From: Rhynchopus euleeides
Lineage: Eukaryota; Euglenozoa; Diplonemea; Diplonemida; Diplonemidae
Reading direction: 5' to 3'
Assembly: GCA_963210315.1 (NCBI GenBank)
Contig: OY723318.1
Span: 124,001-188,000, forward strand
Length of the DNA stretch: 64,000 bases
Positions 10,508 through 19,503 of this stretch are shown here, one piece after another. Under the pieces are notes generated by a model. The model was not told the origin of the DNA, did not search any database, and worked only from the letters and a program-made list of their open reading frames with translations. A program made the position numbers and the translations under genes. Numbering within the stretch: the stretch's first letter is position 1; every line of letters starts with the position of its first letter.

Positions 10508-11503
10508 TCAGGAGCTTCCCAGGGAAGGCAGGGCAAAGAGCGACCCCCGGGATAGCCCCCGGTCGAGCACCATTGATGTGGAGGCCGTCTGCCTCGCCAG
10601 CTTCAGCTTCCCCGCCGGGAGGTACCTGGCCAGGGCGTCCAGGGAGCTGTGGCGGGACAGCTGCCGAAACGACTCCAGGCACAGCCCCTCTTGCAGGAGC
10701 TCCGCCAGAGCCCCCCGACGGAGGGAATGACCACTCAGCTCCGGGTCCTCCTTCTTCAGCGCCGCCACGATGCGCCGGTAGGTCGTGTCGACCACCAGCG
10801 CGCCCGCCGCCCGCCCCGAGATCGCCTCCCGCAGCACCTCCGTCCAGCACTCCGAGAGGAACAGGCCCGTCGTGACGCCCAGGCGGAACGGGTCGCTCTT
10901 CGTCTCCGCCCAGTTCACGGCGACAAACTCGCTCTGGAAAGCGATGTCCCCGCACTTCAGGCGCACCACGTCCGACACCCGCGCCGCCCCGCACCACCCC
11001 AGCACAATCGCGAGCTTCGTGTCGCGGTCGACGTCCTCCCGGCCCACCACTGCGGCCACCTGGGCGGATGCTGCTGGCTTCGCTTGGTGCTGCGGTCGGA
11101 GGGCCCCCAAGCGCTTCAGACCTCGCTTGAAGTCTTGGAGCAGCTGGGAGTCCACCACAACCCCCATGCGGCTCATCGCGGCGACCGCCCTCGATACGTA
11201 CTGTAGGGCGGAGGAGGGCCGGAGTGGGGAGTCCGCTTCGGACATGAGCCTCTGCACCCAGTAAATGATGCAAAGGTCCCACGGCAAGAGCACACCCGTG
11301 GTCTGCTCCCACTCGTGCCGGAACTGGAGGAGTCGCCGGTGGGGCCCCTCGAGCCCCCTCCACGTCGACGGTGCCAACGCCTCCCCCAGCGTCTTCACCG
11401 CGCGCTTGGCGATCCGCTGTGCCTCTCTGGCGGTCAGCGGGTCCTCCTGTGCCCGTCTCCTTCCCACCCGCGCCGTGGAGAGCACCCCTATGCTCTCCAG
11501 CAT
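10508..11503 (-). CDS. YR-D tyrosine recombinase
   Basis: Starts at ATG 11503, just downstream of the gag stop at 11521, giving 331 aa. The phage-integrase-like catalytic set is visible in order: Arg in GAARVSDVVRL, His-x-x-Arg in GHSLRRGALAEL, His in LSRHSSLD and Tyr in LARYLPAGK. The N-terminal half is helical and matches a core-binding domain. In DIRS/Ngaro-type elements this enzyme inserts the circular cDNA, usually without target duplication. The frame is open to 12016, but the upstream part is a shadow of gag. Its C-terminal end overlaps the open RT frame. Confidence 0.75.
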   Translation of the reverse strand: MLESIGVLSTARVGRRRAQEDPLTAREAQRIAKRAVKTLGEALAPSTWRGLEGPHRRLLQFRHEWEQTTGVLLPWDLCIIYWVQRLMSEADSPLRPSSALQYVSRAVAAMSRMGVVVDSQLLQDFKRGLKRLGALRPQHQAKPAASAQVAAVVGREDVDRDTKLAIVLGWCGAARVSDVVRLKCGDIAFQSEFVAVNWAETKSDPFRLGVTTGLFLSECWTEVLREAISGRAAGALVVDTTYRRIVAALKKEDPELSGHSLRRGALAELLQEGLCLESFRQLSRHSSLDALARYLPAGKLKLARQTASTSMVLDRGLSRGSLFALPSLGSS

Positions 11504-11520
11504 CGCCGTGAGGGGCGAGC

Positions 11521-12864
11521 TCACTGCCTGTGGCCCCCCCTCCTGCTCCGCTGGCTGGTGGGGTGGCCCTGCTGCGGCTGTGGCTGCGAGCTGCGTTGCT
11601 GTTGTTGTTGATGTTGATGCTGATGCTGTGGGTGGTGGACCTGGGGGGAGCGTGGCTGGCGGGCCCGTGCCTTCTCCTTTGCCGCCCGGAGGTACGGAGG
11701 AATCTCCGGCTTCCCGAAGAATTCCTCCTCCATCGCGGAGGCCGCCTCCCATCCGCCCCCCAACACGCCCTCGTTGAGGGCTTCCAGCCTGCAGAACTGG
11801 TTCTGCATCAGCCGGACCAGGAGGTCGTCGTAGTCCTCCGGCTCCTGCAGCGACGGCAGGCTCGTCATGATGAGGTTGATATCCCTCATCCGGGCCTGCG
11901 CCTCGTGGGCCTGCGGGCGCAGGGCACCCCCCGCCCGGGCCCCCAGCAGGGCGTCGTAGCGGCGCAGCTGGTGCAGGTGCACCAGCCCCAGCGTGGCCTC
12001 GTCCGCGTGCCACCACTCGTCCACGTCCAGGGGGTTGAGAGCCCCGGCGCCCCTGCGGCTGTCGCTGCTGCCGGCTACGCTGCCGGCCCCGTCCCGCTGC
12101 TCCGGCTTTCCGGCCCTCGGTGCTCCGGCGCCGGCTCCGGAGCCCGTCCCGTTTCCCCGCAGGCGGGCCAGCTCCGCCTGGAGGTCCGCCACCTCCCGCA
12201 TCCGCCGCACCTCCTCCCGGAGGGAAGCCACCTCGTCCTGGGGGGCTGCAGCCCGGCTCGCACCTGCCTCAGCCCTTACCCTCGCGTGCTCCGCGAGGGC
12301 CGTCTCCCGCTGGGCCTTGGCCCGCTCCTCCATCACCAACGCGGCGTTCCGCGTCTTCTCCCTCTCAAGGGCCAGCTCCGCCTCGAGGCGGGCTCTCACC
12401 TCCGCGTGCCTGGCGGACTCCTCGGCGACCATGGCCCGCGCCTGCGCCTCCGTGACGGCGTTTGAGACCGCCGCCTCCACCGACGCCACCTTCGCGTCCG
12501 ACTCCGCCCCCGTCACCCGCTGTGCCGCAGCGGATTCCACCTTCGCCGCATGCGCCGCTGCATTCGCGGATGCGATGTGCATCCCCGCCGCCGCCTCCGC
12601 GTTGGCGGCCCTCGTAGCCGCCCCCGCCTCCACCCCCGCCGCGTGCACCCTCGCGTGCGCCTCCACCTGCGTGGCCCGGATGTCGGCCCCCGCGACCTCG
12701 CGAGTGGCCACCTCGCGGGCGTTGGCGGTGGTCACTGCCGCCAGCGCCTGCCCCATCGCCATCCCGAAGTCGCCCGCCGGGAGGGGGGCGGACAAGGCAT
12801 CCGGGTTGCCCGCGCCGCGCCCCACTCCGGACAGCACCAGCTCCGAGTTCTGCACGCCAGGCAT
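11521..12864 (-). CDS. YR-D gag-like protein
   Basis: The first ATG is at 12864, giving 447 aa. The open frame extends to 12927 but only from a GTG. The N-terminal half is an Ala-rich helical stretch with heptad-like Glu/Arg spacing (about residues 60-270), likely a coiled coil. The middle carries a compact region with DVDEWWHADEATLGLVHLHQ. The C-terminus is basic and rich in His and Gln (PQHQHQHQQQQQ), suitable for nucleic-acid binding. Position before the recombinase and general build support a structural Gag role, by inference. Confidence 0.6.
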   Translation of the reverse strand: MPGVQNSELVLSGVGRGAGNPDALSAPLPAGDFGMAMGQALAAVTTANAREVATREVAGADIRATQVEAHARVHAAGVEAGAATRAANAEAAAGMHIASANAAAHAAKVESAAAQRVTGAESDAKVASVEAAVSNAVTEAQARAMVAEESARHAEVRARLEAELALEREKTRNAALVMEERAKAQRETALAEHARVRAEAGASRAAAPQDEVASLREEVRRMREVADLQAELARLRGNGTGSGAGAGAPRAGKPEQRDGAGSVAGSSDSRRGAGALNPLDVDEWWHADEATLGLVHLHQLRRYDALLGARAGGALRPQAHEAQARMRDINLIMTSLPSLQEPEDYDDLLVRLMQNQFCRLEALNEGVLGGGWEAASAMEEEFFGKPEIPPYLRAAKEKARARQPRSPQVHHPQHQHQHQQQQQRSSQPQPQQGHPTSQRSRRGGHRQ

Positions 12865-13489
12865 CGGATATGTCGGGGGTTGAAGGGTGGAGTAAAGAGA
12901 AGGGAGTAGGTGGGAGTGTTGAACCACGAAAATATTTTTCGTTGAACGCAGCCAAATATAAGGCCTAACCTGTTTTGGCGCACGGGTGTGATGACAAAAG
13001 GGAAAAGTGCTAGCACGAACATGATGTTGGTCTTCTGGTTATGTCTGGTTTCTTAGAACACTTAACGTCAGGGGATAAGATAGGTCTGGTTTTCCGGTTT
13101 TCAAAACCAGGGTTTCCCGGTTCCCGGTTTTCTGGAAAAAAAAAAAAGGTCGGTCTCATTTTTGGCGGTTTTTTTTGTGACTTTGGGACAGTAAAACAGT
13201 CAGAAAAAACGCCATAAAAAAATAGAAAGTGACCCCATCGTGATCCGCACAGAGCCCAAATAGTCCAAAGAAGGCAGAGAAGCGGAGAAGAAAAAATGGA
13301 CCTAGCGGGTGGCCCGGTGGGTGGTGATGCCCTCGTCATGCAGGTCTCTTCTGTTTTGAAGGTGCACACATGGTGGACTCCAGCCACCATGTCTAAGAGG
13401 GAGTCTAAGACTGCAGTCTGTACTGGAGACGGGAGTCTATTTTCCAGCTAGTTTACGCTCAGACTCCCGCTAGTTGAGACTCATGGGAG

Positions 13490-13541
13490 ACACGGTGTAC
13501 TCCAGCGGAGGTAGGGTAACCTCCGCTGGAGTTCACCGTGT
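13490..13541. repeat. Strong hairpin, 23-bp arms
   Basis: Arms 13490-13512 and 13519-13541 pair with one mismatch around a 6-base loop. No transposon ends or gene adjoin it. Confidence 0.8.
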
Positions 13542-13972
13542 CGTCTGCCTCTGTGCAGCGTCACTCGGTGCCATCGAATACATGGCGACAGCCCACCAAC
13601 TCGAGACAGATCTGCTTGTCTGGAGGGCTGAGACGAGAACACGAACGACTTTCAAGCAGTCTTGAAGGTCGCCAAGCCTATTGGGGGCAACTAACAGATG
13701 AGATTTGTTTGTTGCCTGTCGTCACAGCTAGGTGCCCATCTCCTCGAAAACTCTCGTCTAGGCTCTACGTGGCGGAGATCTCGTGGACCCTTTGGCCATG
13801 ACAAGGTCTGCCGTGCATCCACTCCACCCACAACGCACACCTGTCACGAGTGGTCGCTCCCACGTCCTCCTCCACCCTGAAGGTTGAACCCTCAAGGACC
13901 AGTGATCTCCTGCTGGCCGGGCTGCGATACAGTGAAGCCTTCCTACTTACAAGCGAATCCAGACTGTAGGGA

Positions 13973-14032
13973 ACAGATGTTCACTACCGTGGCCTCCGGC
14001 GGCTGGGGGGCTCCGCCCCCCAGACCCCCCTG
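13973..14032 (+). repeat. Dispersed 60-bp GC-rich module, copy 1
   Basis: Runs from ACAGATGTTCACTACCGTGG through a GGGGGGCTCCGCCCCCC hairpin to ACCCCCCTG. Near-identical copies are at 21766-21824 and 21925-21984. Confidence 0.8.
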
Positions 14033-14378
14033 CGTAAAAACATTGCACCAGACCGGTTTTTTGGCCGAGAGTCCAAACTTTCAAAGCAGCTGCTGCGCCT
14101 GCCCCACCAAGCAGCCTCAGTACGACAGGACGCGCGCAGGCACTGGGCCCTCTCAGATTCTGGGAGGGTTTGCGCGGGTCGCGCGCGCCGAAGGCGCGCG
14201 CGAAAAATTTTCAAAACCAGAAAAACCGGAAAACGGCGCCAGAAAAAAAGTCTATCTTATACCCTGCTTAACGTGTATGCAAAAAAAAAAATCCGCCGCG
14301 CGCTTCGCGCGCGGCGGCTTCGGCCATGATGCTCGGTGGGCCATGCGGCCGGGTCACAGGTTGCGCCACATCTTGCGG

Positions 14379-14689
14379 CTACTCCTCTTCATCTTCAGAG
14401 AGAGGGTAGTCCAGCAGCTCTGGGGTGGCGGTCCGCTGCCTCTTCAGGTCGGGGGGCTGTGAGCGAGACCGCGACCGCGACCGCGAGCCAGAGGGCTGGG
14501 GCACTGGAGGCGCAGGGGCAGGACCCGGGGCAGATGCAGGAAGGACACGCTTGTTCCGCTTGTCGTCCTTTTCGATGAAGTCCAGGAGGGCTTTCTTCGA
14601 CTGGTACGCCTTGGGGAGTTGAATGTGGCGGTACCGAGCCTGCTCAAGCAGGATGTCGCGGTCTTTCTGGAATGCCGAGTAATCCAGGC
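14379..14689 (-). pseudogene. C-terminal gene fragment with SAP-like and Arg/Ser-rich parts
   Basis: This minus-strand segment reads as normal coding sequence ending at a stop at 14379. A helical piece (about 45 residues, with QARYRHIQLPKAYQSKKALL) resembles a SAP-type DNA-binding motif. It is followed by a Pro/Ala linker, an (SR)n run, a basic patch and an acidic tail ending SEDEEE. Upstream the frame runs straight into TIR element T2 (from 14690), so the 5' part of the gene has been separated by the insertion. No matching upstream part is seen beyond 19503. SR repeats and the SAP-like motif suggest a nuclear nucleic-acid-binding protein, tentatively. Confidence 0.45.
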
Positions 14690-15217
14690 CAAGGCTCTCG
14701 GGCCTCCGGAGGCGCCTCCGGGCCTCCGGCCTCCGGAGGCCTCCGCCTCCGGAGGCCTCCGGAGGAGCTAAAATGGCCTCCTCCGGAGGAACCTCCGGAG
14801 GTTCCTCCGGAGGCGGGTGGAGGCCTCCGGAGGCCTCCGGAGGTCCTCCGGAGGTCCTCCGGAGGCCTCCGGAGGCGCCTCCGGAGGAACCCACCATGTC
14901 GAGCACAGGGTGAAAAATTGGTCCAAAACACGGTTTTTGGCCAATTTTTGGCCATTTCGGGAGATTTTTTTCGGGAGAATTTTTTTTTTGGTCGAGAAAG
15001 CCAAAATTCACCCAAAAGATGACCAAAAAAATTCTGACCCCAAACTCGGATTCTAGTGGTCTGAAACTGTCCATTGTCGAACGAAATCCTAAAAAAACTG
15101 ATATTTTTGGCCCCTGAATCCCCCATGCGGTCCCAAAAATCAAACAAATGAGGTTTGGTACGGTTTTGGGCCGAAAAGCCGAAAAATCAGACAAGGCAAA
15201 AATCCACCCAAAAGGTG
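14690..15217 (+). mobile_element. T2: left part of a TCCGGA-ended TIR element
   Basis: Starts with CAAGGCTCTCGGGCCTCCGG, the same terminus as T1 (20633), followed by the CCTCCGGAGG palindrome array. It then matches T1 through 20633-21151 almost base for base. It stops at AAAAGGTG, where YR-A begins. T1 shows the uninterrupted sequence (AAAAGGTG then TTCAAAA) at 21151/21152. The rest of T2 is not found after YR-A. Confidence 0.75.
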
Positions 15218-15401
15218 TGGCCACAGTGGGCCTGCTCACTAGTCGGAGTTCCCAAGGTTCCTGCCCCCCTCTCCCCTCGGTTCCATGCCATCTCTCCCCT
15301 TCTCTATTCGGTCACAGGAATGTTGGCTTGCAGTCCGTATAATTCTTGGGTTTTACACACAACCCCCCACACCTCAGGTAACGACAAGCTCCAACTTACT
15401 T

Positions 15402-15463
15402 TCTCCCACGGACTGCGCAAAGCCTTTCTCTTTTTACACTTCAGAGAAGCAGTCCGTGGGAGA
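15402..15463 (+). promoter_or_regulatory. 15-bp inverted repeat before YR-A gag
   Basis: TCTCCCACGGACTGC (15402-15416) pairs perfectly with 15449-15463 across a 32-base loop, ending 11 bases before the gag ATG. The same structure is in YR-B at 30141-30202. Half of it lies in the A repeat and is reproduced in A2 without its partner. It may regulate translation or mark packaging or recombination. The role is inferred. Confidence 0.5.
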
Positions 15464-15474
15464 ACGCTCTTAAA

Positions 15475-16458
15475 ATGGAAGCGGTTACGCAGATGCTCGA
15501 CAGGCTCCACCAGCGCGGAGTGACCGAGATTGTGTACGAGGTCAGAGCATCCCCACAGGATGGCGACGAAATTGGGGGAGAGTACTCTCGCCACGCGGGG
15601 GTGCTGCGCAAAAACGACGACAACACGTACACCATCCTCTATACCCTGCCGTTAGAGGAACTCGATGAAGTCGAGCCCACGGGGTTGCAAGAATGCACCA
15701 TCCCCGTGGTGGGGTTTGACTACGCCAACCTCAGATCGGTGCATGAATACGCGAGGAAGCAGACCAAGGCACAACTCGACCTCATGAGAGAGTCGGTACT
15801 AGACCTCGCCAAGGCGGTCCGCGAAGGCGCCAAGCAGGCGGGGACTGGGGGGAAAGCGGGAGGTGAGGCCGGGGCGGCACAGGCGCAACCGGAGGGGAGC
15901 AGCCCCCCTGCCCAGGACCCCCCCAAGCTCCCGACAATCGGGAACCTGCAGTCGGCCCTCAGCCTGCCCAACATGAGGCCGGCTTGCGTCTCCCAGTGGC
16001 AGGACTTTTTGAAGGCAGGAGGGGTGGCAGCGGCGCGGGAGATGATCCGGGACCTGAGGCTGCAGTTCGGGACATCGAACAAGGTGACCCACATGAGCAC
16101 GTGGGTCGCCCTCGCGCAGGAGGCTGCTGAGCGGGGGTTCTGGTCCACGACAGTGACCCAGATGGGGAACCAGCTGCTGCACGAGCTGGTGGTGAATGAA
16201 GCGTGGAAACAACACAGGATCCCCCGGGCGCAGGTGGAGGCGGAGATGCGGACGGCCGACACGGAAGCATCCGCTGCTGACCGGGCCATCGCCAAGCTGG
16301 CGGGGCGTGCACGCACGACGAAGGGGGGAAAGGGGGGCAACGGTGGCCCTCCCCAGTCTTTTCCCCCCCCGAATCGGTATTCCCCCTACCCCCACCACAC
16401 ATTTCAGGGAAAGGGGGGAAAGGGGGGGAAACCCCGGGGCAACACCAACTGGAATTAA
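15475..16458 (+). CDS. YR-A gag-like protein
   Basis: An ATG-started ORF of 327 aa, the first of three. Its position, a helical central part and a C-terminal Gly/Lys-rich tail (KGGKGGNGG, GGKGGKPRG) indicate a nucleic-acid-binding Gag-like protein. The segment GNQLLHELVVNEAWKQHRIP aligns with the equivalent segment of the YR-C protein (GNHLLRQVLLQVAF then RDRVP), supporting common origin. It differs from the YR-B copy at only about five residues. Confidence 0.75.
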   Translation: MEAVTQMLDRLHQRGVTEIVYEVRASPQDGDEIGGEYSRHAGVLRKNDDNTYTILYTLPLEELDEVEPTGLQECTIPVVGFDYANLRSVHEYARKQTKAQLDLMRESVLDLAKAVREGAKQAGTGGKAGGEAGAAQAQPEGSSPPAQDPPKLPTIGNLQSALSLPNMRPACVSQWQDFLKAGGVAAAREMIRDLRLQFGTSNKVTHMSTWVALAQEAAERGFWSTTVTQMGNQLLHELVVNEAWKQHRIPRAQVEAEMRTADTEASAADRAIAKLAGRARTTKGGKGGNGGPPQSFPPPNRYSPYPHHTFQGKGGKGGKPRGNTNWN

Positions 16459-16481
16459 CACCGGCACTCGGCCAGGACATC

Positions 16482-17546
16482 ATGCAGGCACTCGGCCAAA
16501 TCACGGCACTCTGCCAAAAACTGGGACAGGAAAGGCCCCCCCAACCCCCTACCCCCCCTCCCGCCCCCCAGAACATCGTCCAGAACACTCTGTCGGAGGT
16601 GTACACGCAAGCTGCGCCGGCAAGGACCCGGGCCAGGGACGACCACACTCTGTGGGAAGCAAAGGAACGGCTGGAAGAAGTCATGAAAGAGAGCCTGGCG
16701 GAACGCACAATCTCCACCAGGGGTGGGCTATGGAAAAGACTGGAAAGTTGGTGTGTGACAGCAGACCTCTCCCTACCCCCCTCGGAGGATGCAGCAGTTC
16801 TGTTTCTGGCGGGAATGACACACTTGACAACAAGCACAGTCAGAAATTATGCATCGGCAATAAACGCAGTCGGTCTGCAGCAGGGGAATTGGTCCCCGCT
16901 CCCCCTTCAGGGCTATGCCAACGCACTGGCTCGTGCGACCCCTTTTTCCCCCCCGAAGCAAGCTGTCCCCGCAAAAAAGGCCGAAGTGACCCAGGCGGTG
17001 TTTGTTCTGTTCACAAGGGGGCACGAGGTGGAGGCGAATCTGTTGTTGTTTCTGTGGAAGACAGCCTGCCGCTACCGCGATGCGGCAGATCTCACGGTAA
17101 AGGATGTGAAACCCACAGCATGTGGAACACGACTCGTGGTGGACTTTTACAGGTCAAAGGCAATCAAGACGACCCCATTTGTGGATCGCAGGTTCGCAGT
17201 TGCAGCGGGGGCGGGTTTGGAGCGTCTGATTGCGTTCGTGGTGGAGAAAAGACAGACATGCCCCTTGGAATCCCTTCTGTTCGGTGTCCCCCACTCCCAA
17301 TTTCTGCGCCTACTCCGCCAATGCCCCAACTGCCAAGAGTGGACGCTTCATTCACCCCGACGGGGGGCCCTGCAATTTCTAGCCACACTGGCAGCCAACG
17401 GTATCCTCCCCCCCCAGGACATCCCCAGGATTGCCAGGCACAAAACCGCGAACCCCATTCTTCCCCCCACCACCATGAGATACCTCGCGAACGTGAACGA
17501 GGAGGTGGCCCTGGCCCTCTCCCCAGAGTGTTGTGCCCGTCTTTAA
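16482..17546 (+). CDS. YR-A tyrosine recombinase
   Basis: 354 aa, starting at ATG 24 bases after the gag stop. The C-terminal catalytic domain shows Arg in TACRYRDAADLT (about residue 198), His-x-x-Arg in LHSPRRGALQFL (about 293), His in IARHKTANP and the presumed nucleophile Tyr in TMRYLANV (about 336). The N-terminal half is a helical core-binding region. The complete catalytic set and the near-identical YR-B copy suggest a functional enzyme that integrates circular cDNA. Confidence 0.85.
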   Translation: MQALGQITALCQKLGQERPPQPPTPPPAPQNIVQNTLSEVYTQAAPARTRARDDHTLWEAKERLEEVMKESLAERTISTRGGLWKRLESWCVTADLSLPPSEDAAVLFLAGMTHLTTSTVRNYASAINAVGLQQGNWSPLPLQGYANALARATPFSPPKQAVPAKKAEVTQAVFVLFTRGHEVEANLLLFLWKTACRYRDAADLTVKDVKPTACGTRLVVDFYRSKAIKTTPFVDRRFAVAAGAGLERLIAFVVEKRQTCPLESLLFGVPHSQFLRLLRQCPNCQEWTLHSPRRGALQFLATLAANGILPPQDIPRIARHKTANPILPPTTMRYLANVNEEVALALSPECCARL

Positions 17547-17588
17547 CGGAACTTGGTGCCCCCCCCCGAGCATAGTAGCCACTCCGGC

Positions 17589-19232
17589 ATGGGAAAACGG
17601 GTGTCCAGGGGTTCCCTTCCAACCCAAGAACAACTAAAAGCCCCGTTGCATTGCAAAAAAGTCCCTATTATTTCTATTCCTGAGGTGCTTCGGATGGCCA
17701 AGGAGCCAGTGCGTGAAAGGATCAGCACACTGCTGGACATGACAGCCAACCCCCAGGCCATGGCGCGGGAGGTCTCAGAGCAGAGCTGGACCCCGGCAAC
17801 TGTGAAAGCCAAGAGCCAGGCCTTTTCTTCTCGTTTTTCGGTGCAGTTGGAAGAGGCAGGGCTGGTGCGGAGAGCCCCGGACTTTGATTTTGGCAAGAGA
17901 AACCCTGTTCTGGCTATTTCCCCTTTCGTTGTCTTCGAAGAAAAGCAGGGGTATGGCCCACACGGGGGCCGACTGAGGCCCATCATGTGGACCAAAGACC
18001 ACAACTCCCTTGCGGCAGCTTATGGATACCGCTGCCAAGTTGTTTTCCCCACCTCCCCAACAGTTTTGTCCAGGGTGGAATGCGAGTGCGCCTCCCAAAG
18101 AGACCTAGCGGCTTCCTTTTTTCAGATCCCCATTCCCGAAGAGTCTCAGAAATACTTCACATACCGTGATGACAAGGGGGAGGCATACTGCCTGACCCGT
18201 TTGCCAATGGGGGCGTCGTGGTCCCCAGAGTTGATGCACCTGATCATGTATGCACTTTCCCACTGCTATCTCTCAACCCCCCCCACGGCGGTATTCTCTC
18301 CCTCCCCATCTACATCCACTCCGGAACTGTGCGTTGACGTGTATGTCGACAACGTGCGGTACGCGGGCACCTGGGAGCGTGTTCGGGAGGCAACGGCGGC
18401 GTTTGACGTGGCAGCGAGACGCGCCGGCGCGACGATATCTGAGGCGAGCGACGGTGACACGGAGTACGTCTTCCTCGGGTTCGGCTTCCACTGCCGTCGA
18501 GAGGTGGGCGTTGGGCCCAAGGTGGCGAGGAAGCTGAGGGCGGCGCGGGCGGACCTGATGGCTCCGGGCGAGGTGAAGCCGAGGGTTAGGCGGTGCGACT
18601 TGGAATCCTTGGGTGGTCGTCTGGTGTGGGCCTCGCCCCTGGTGGTGCAGCCTCTGGGCAGGTTTATCGACGCCATCATCGCCCTGCGCCGCAACAGCAA
18701 CGCATTGAACCGTGGTGCACACCCGGATGAAGAAGTACAGCTCTCCGCGCAAACGACTGAGGCGGCGGTGCGTTGGATCGACGCTGCGCTCCAACCGAGG
18801 ATGTACAAGGAGTTCACCGAGATGAGCCGAGGCCGGGGGGTAGAGATCTGGTCGGATGCGTCTGTGACGGGGTGTGGTGTTGTGGTGTCAGCAGGCGGCG
18901 TTCTTCGATCGTTTGGGCGACGCTGGACCTGGGAAGAGGCAGACGAACTGCCAGAGGAGCAGCGGTCGACGCGGATCGCGGTGCTTGAGGCACGTGCTGT
19001 GGTCTACGGCATGGAGGAGTGCGTCGGGGAGAACGCCTGTGGTGCCAAAGTGAAGTGGTACCTTGACAACACCGCGGTGATCGGGGCGCTGCAGCGCGGG
19101 TATTCTCCGGCTCGGGCACTGAACAGAGAGGTGATGCGGATCCTGGGGCTGACGTCATCATACTTCACAGCGGTGCAATGGGCCTACATCAAATCACGGG
19201 ATAACCCCGCAGACAAGCCGAGCCGGAGGTAG
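17589..19232 (+). CDS. YR-A reverse transcriptase / RNase H
   Basis: 547 aa from ATG 17589, 42 bases after the recombinase stop. The frame is open slightly upstream through a C-run, but without ATG. RT motif A is SQRDLAASFFQIP, motif B is RLPMGASWSPELM and motif C is DVYVDNVRYAG, with Asn at the second catalytic position. A DIRS-type RNase H follows with its acidic set: EIWSDASVTGCG, AVLEARAVVYG, KWYLDNTAVIG and SRDNPADKPS. Only a few residues differ from the YR-B copy, and no stops or frameshifts are present. Confidence 0.85.
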   Translation: MGKRVSRGSLPTQEQLKAPLHCKKVPIISIPEVLRMAKEPVRERISTLLDMTANPQAMAREVSEQSWTPATVKAKSQAFSSRFSVQLEEAGLVRRAPDFDFGKRNPVLAISPFVVFEEKQGYGPHGGRLRPIMWTKDHNSLAAAYGYRCQVVFPTSPTVLSRVECECASQRDLAASFFQIPIPEESQKYFTYRDDKGEAYCLTRLPMGASWSPELMHLIMYALSHCYLSTPPTAVFSPSPSTSTPELCVDVYVDNVRYAGTWERVREATAAFDVAARRAGATISEASDGDTEYVFLGFGFHCRREVGVGPKVARKLRAARADLMAPGEVKPRVRRCDLESLGGRLVWASPLVVQPLGRFIDAIIALRRNSNALNRGAHPDEEVQLSAQTTEAAVRWIDAALQPRMYKEFTEMSRGRGVEIWSDASVTGCGVVVSAGGVLRSFGRRWTWEEADELPEEQRSTRIAVLEARAVVYGMEECVGENACGAKVKWYLDNTAVIGALQRGYSPARALNREVMRILGLTSSYFTAVQWAYIKSRDNPADKPSRR

Positions 19233-19247
19233 CGCAGGGGTAGCGAA

Positions 19248-19503
19248 GGGGTGTCGTTCGGCGCTGATCGCGCGGCTCTTCCGCTGCGTCCTGCGGCGAC
19301 CTGCGTCTTTTGTGACTTCAGCCGCGCGCTCAGCGTACCCCTGCGCTACGAACAGTAATGGTAACAGAAGATCGTGCTGCCCACTCCCCTCTCCCCTCTC
19401 CACCACATTTGTAGGGAGGCTAAGTGCCAAGAGGGCAAGGCTTGCCCGGATTGTGTTGCTGCGTACACTTAGCCTCCCCCACACAGGAACCGAGGGGGAA
19501 CTC
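19248..19503 (+). repeat. YR-A B repeat
   Basis: 256 bp, matching YR-B B1 (33985-34240) and B2 (34475-34730). It contains the inverted pair AGGCTAAGTG / CACTTAGCCT near its end. Confidence 0.85.

Larger units (their letters stand above)
9261..12953 (-). mobile_element. YR-D: tyrosine-recombinase retroelement lacking RNase H
   Basis: Minus-strand order is gag-like, tyrosine recombinase, reverse transcriptase. The unit is bounded by a 19-bp direct repeat (TTTTTCGTTGAACGCAGCC at 9261-9279 and 12935-12953). The right copy lies upstream of gag, the left copy inside the end of the RT frame. No RNase H domain follows the RT, unlike YR-A, YR-B and YR-C. No A2-B2 region is visible. The boundaries may therefore reflect a microhomology deletion or rearrangement rather than native ends. 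Confidence 0.6.
12954..14378. other. Intergenic DNA with strong hairpins
   Basis: No gene is supported. Contents are a 23-bp-arm hairpin (13490-13541), a dispersed GC-rich module (13973-14032), and GC-rich perfect hairpins at about 14183-14206 and 14294-14319 (CCGCCGCGCGC, loop TTC, and its complement). Confidence 0.6.
15218..19503 (+). mobile_element. YR-A: tyrosine-recombinase retrotransposon, A1-ORFs-B
   Basis: A Ngaro/PAT-like retroelement with three intact ORFs. The A1 repeat (about 218 bp from TGGCCACAG at 15218) and a single B repeat (19248-19503, 256 bp) match those of YR-B. YR-A lacks the A2-B2 part, as expected from recombination between B1 and B2. It is inserted in T2 with no obvious target duplication. 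The DNA after 19503 does not continue T2. Confidence 0.85.

Noticed and set aside
10506-11363. N-terminal half of the 709-aa minus ORF in YR-D
   Set aside because: It is a Gly/Arg/Pro-rich shadow of the recombinase in another frame.
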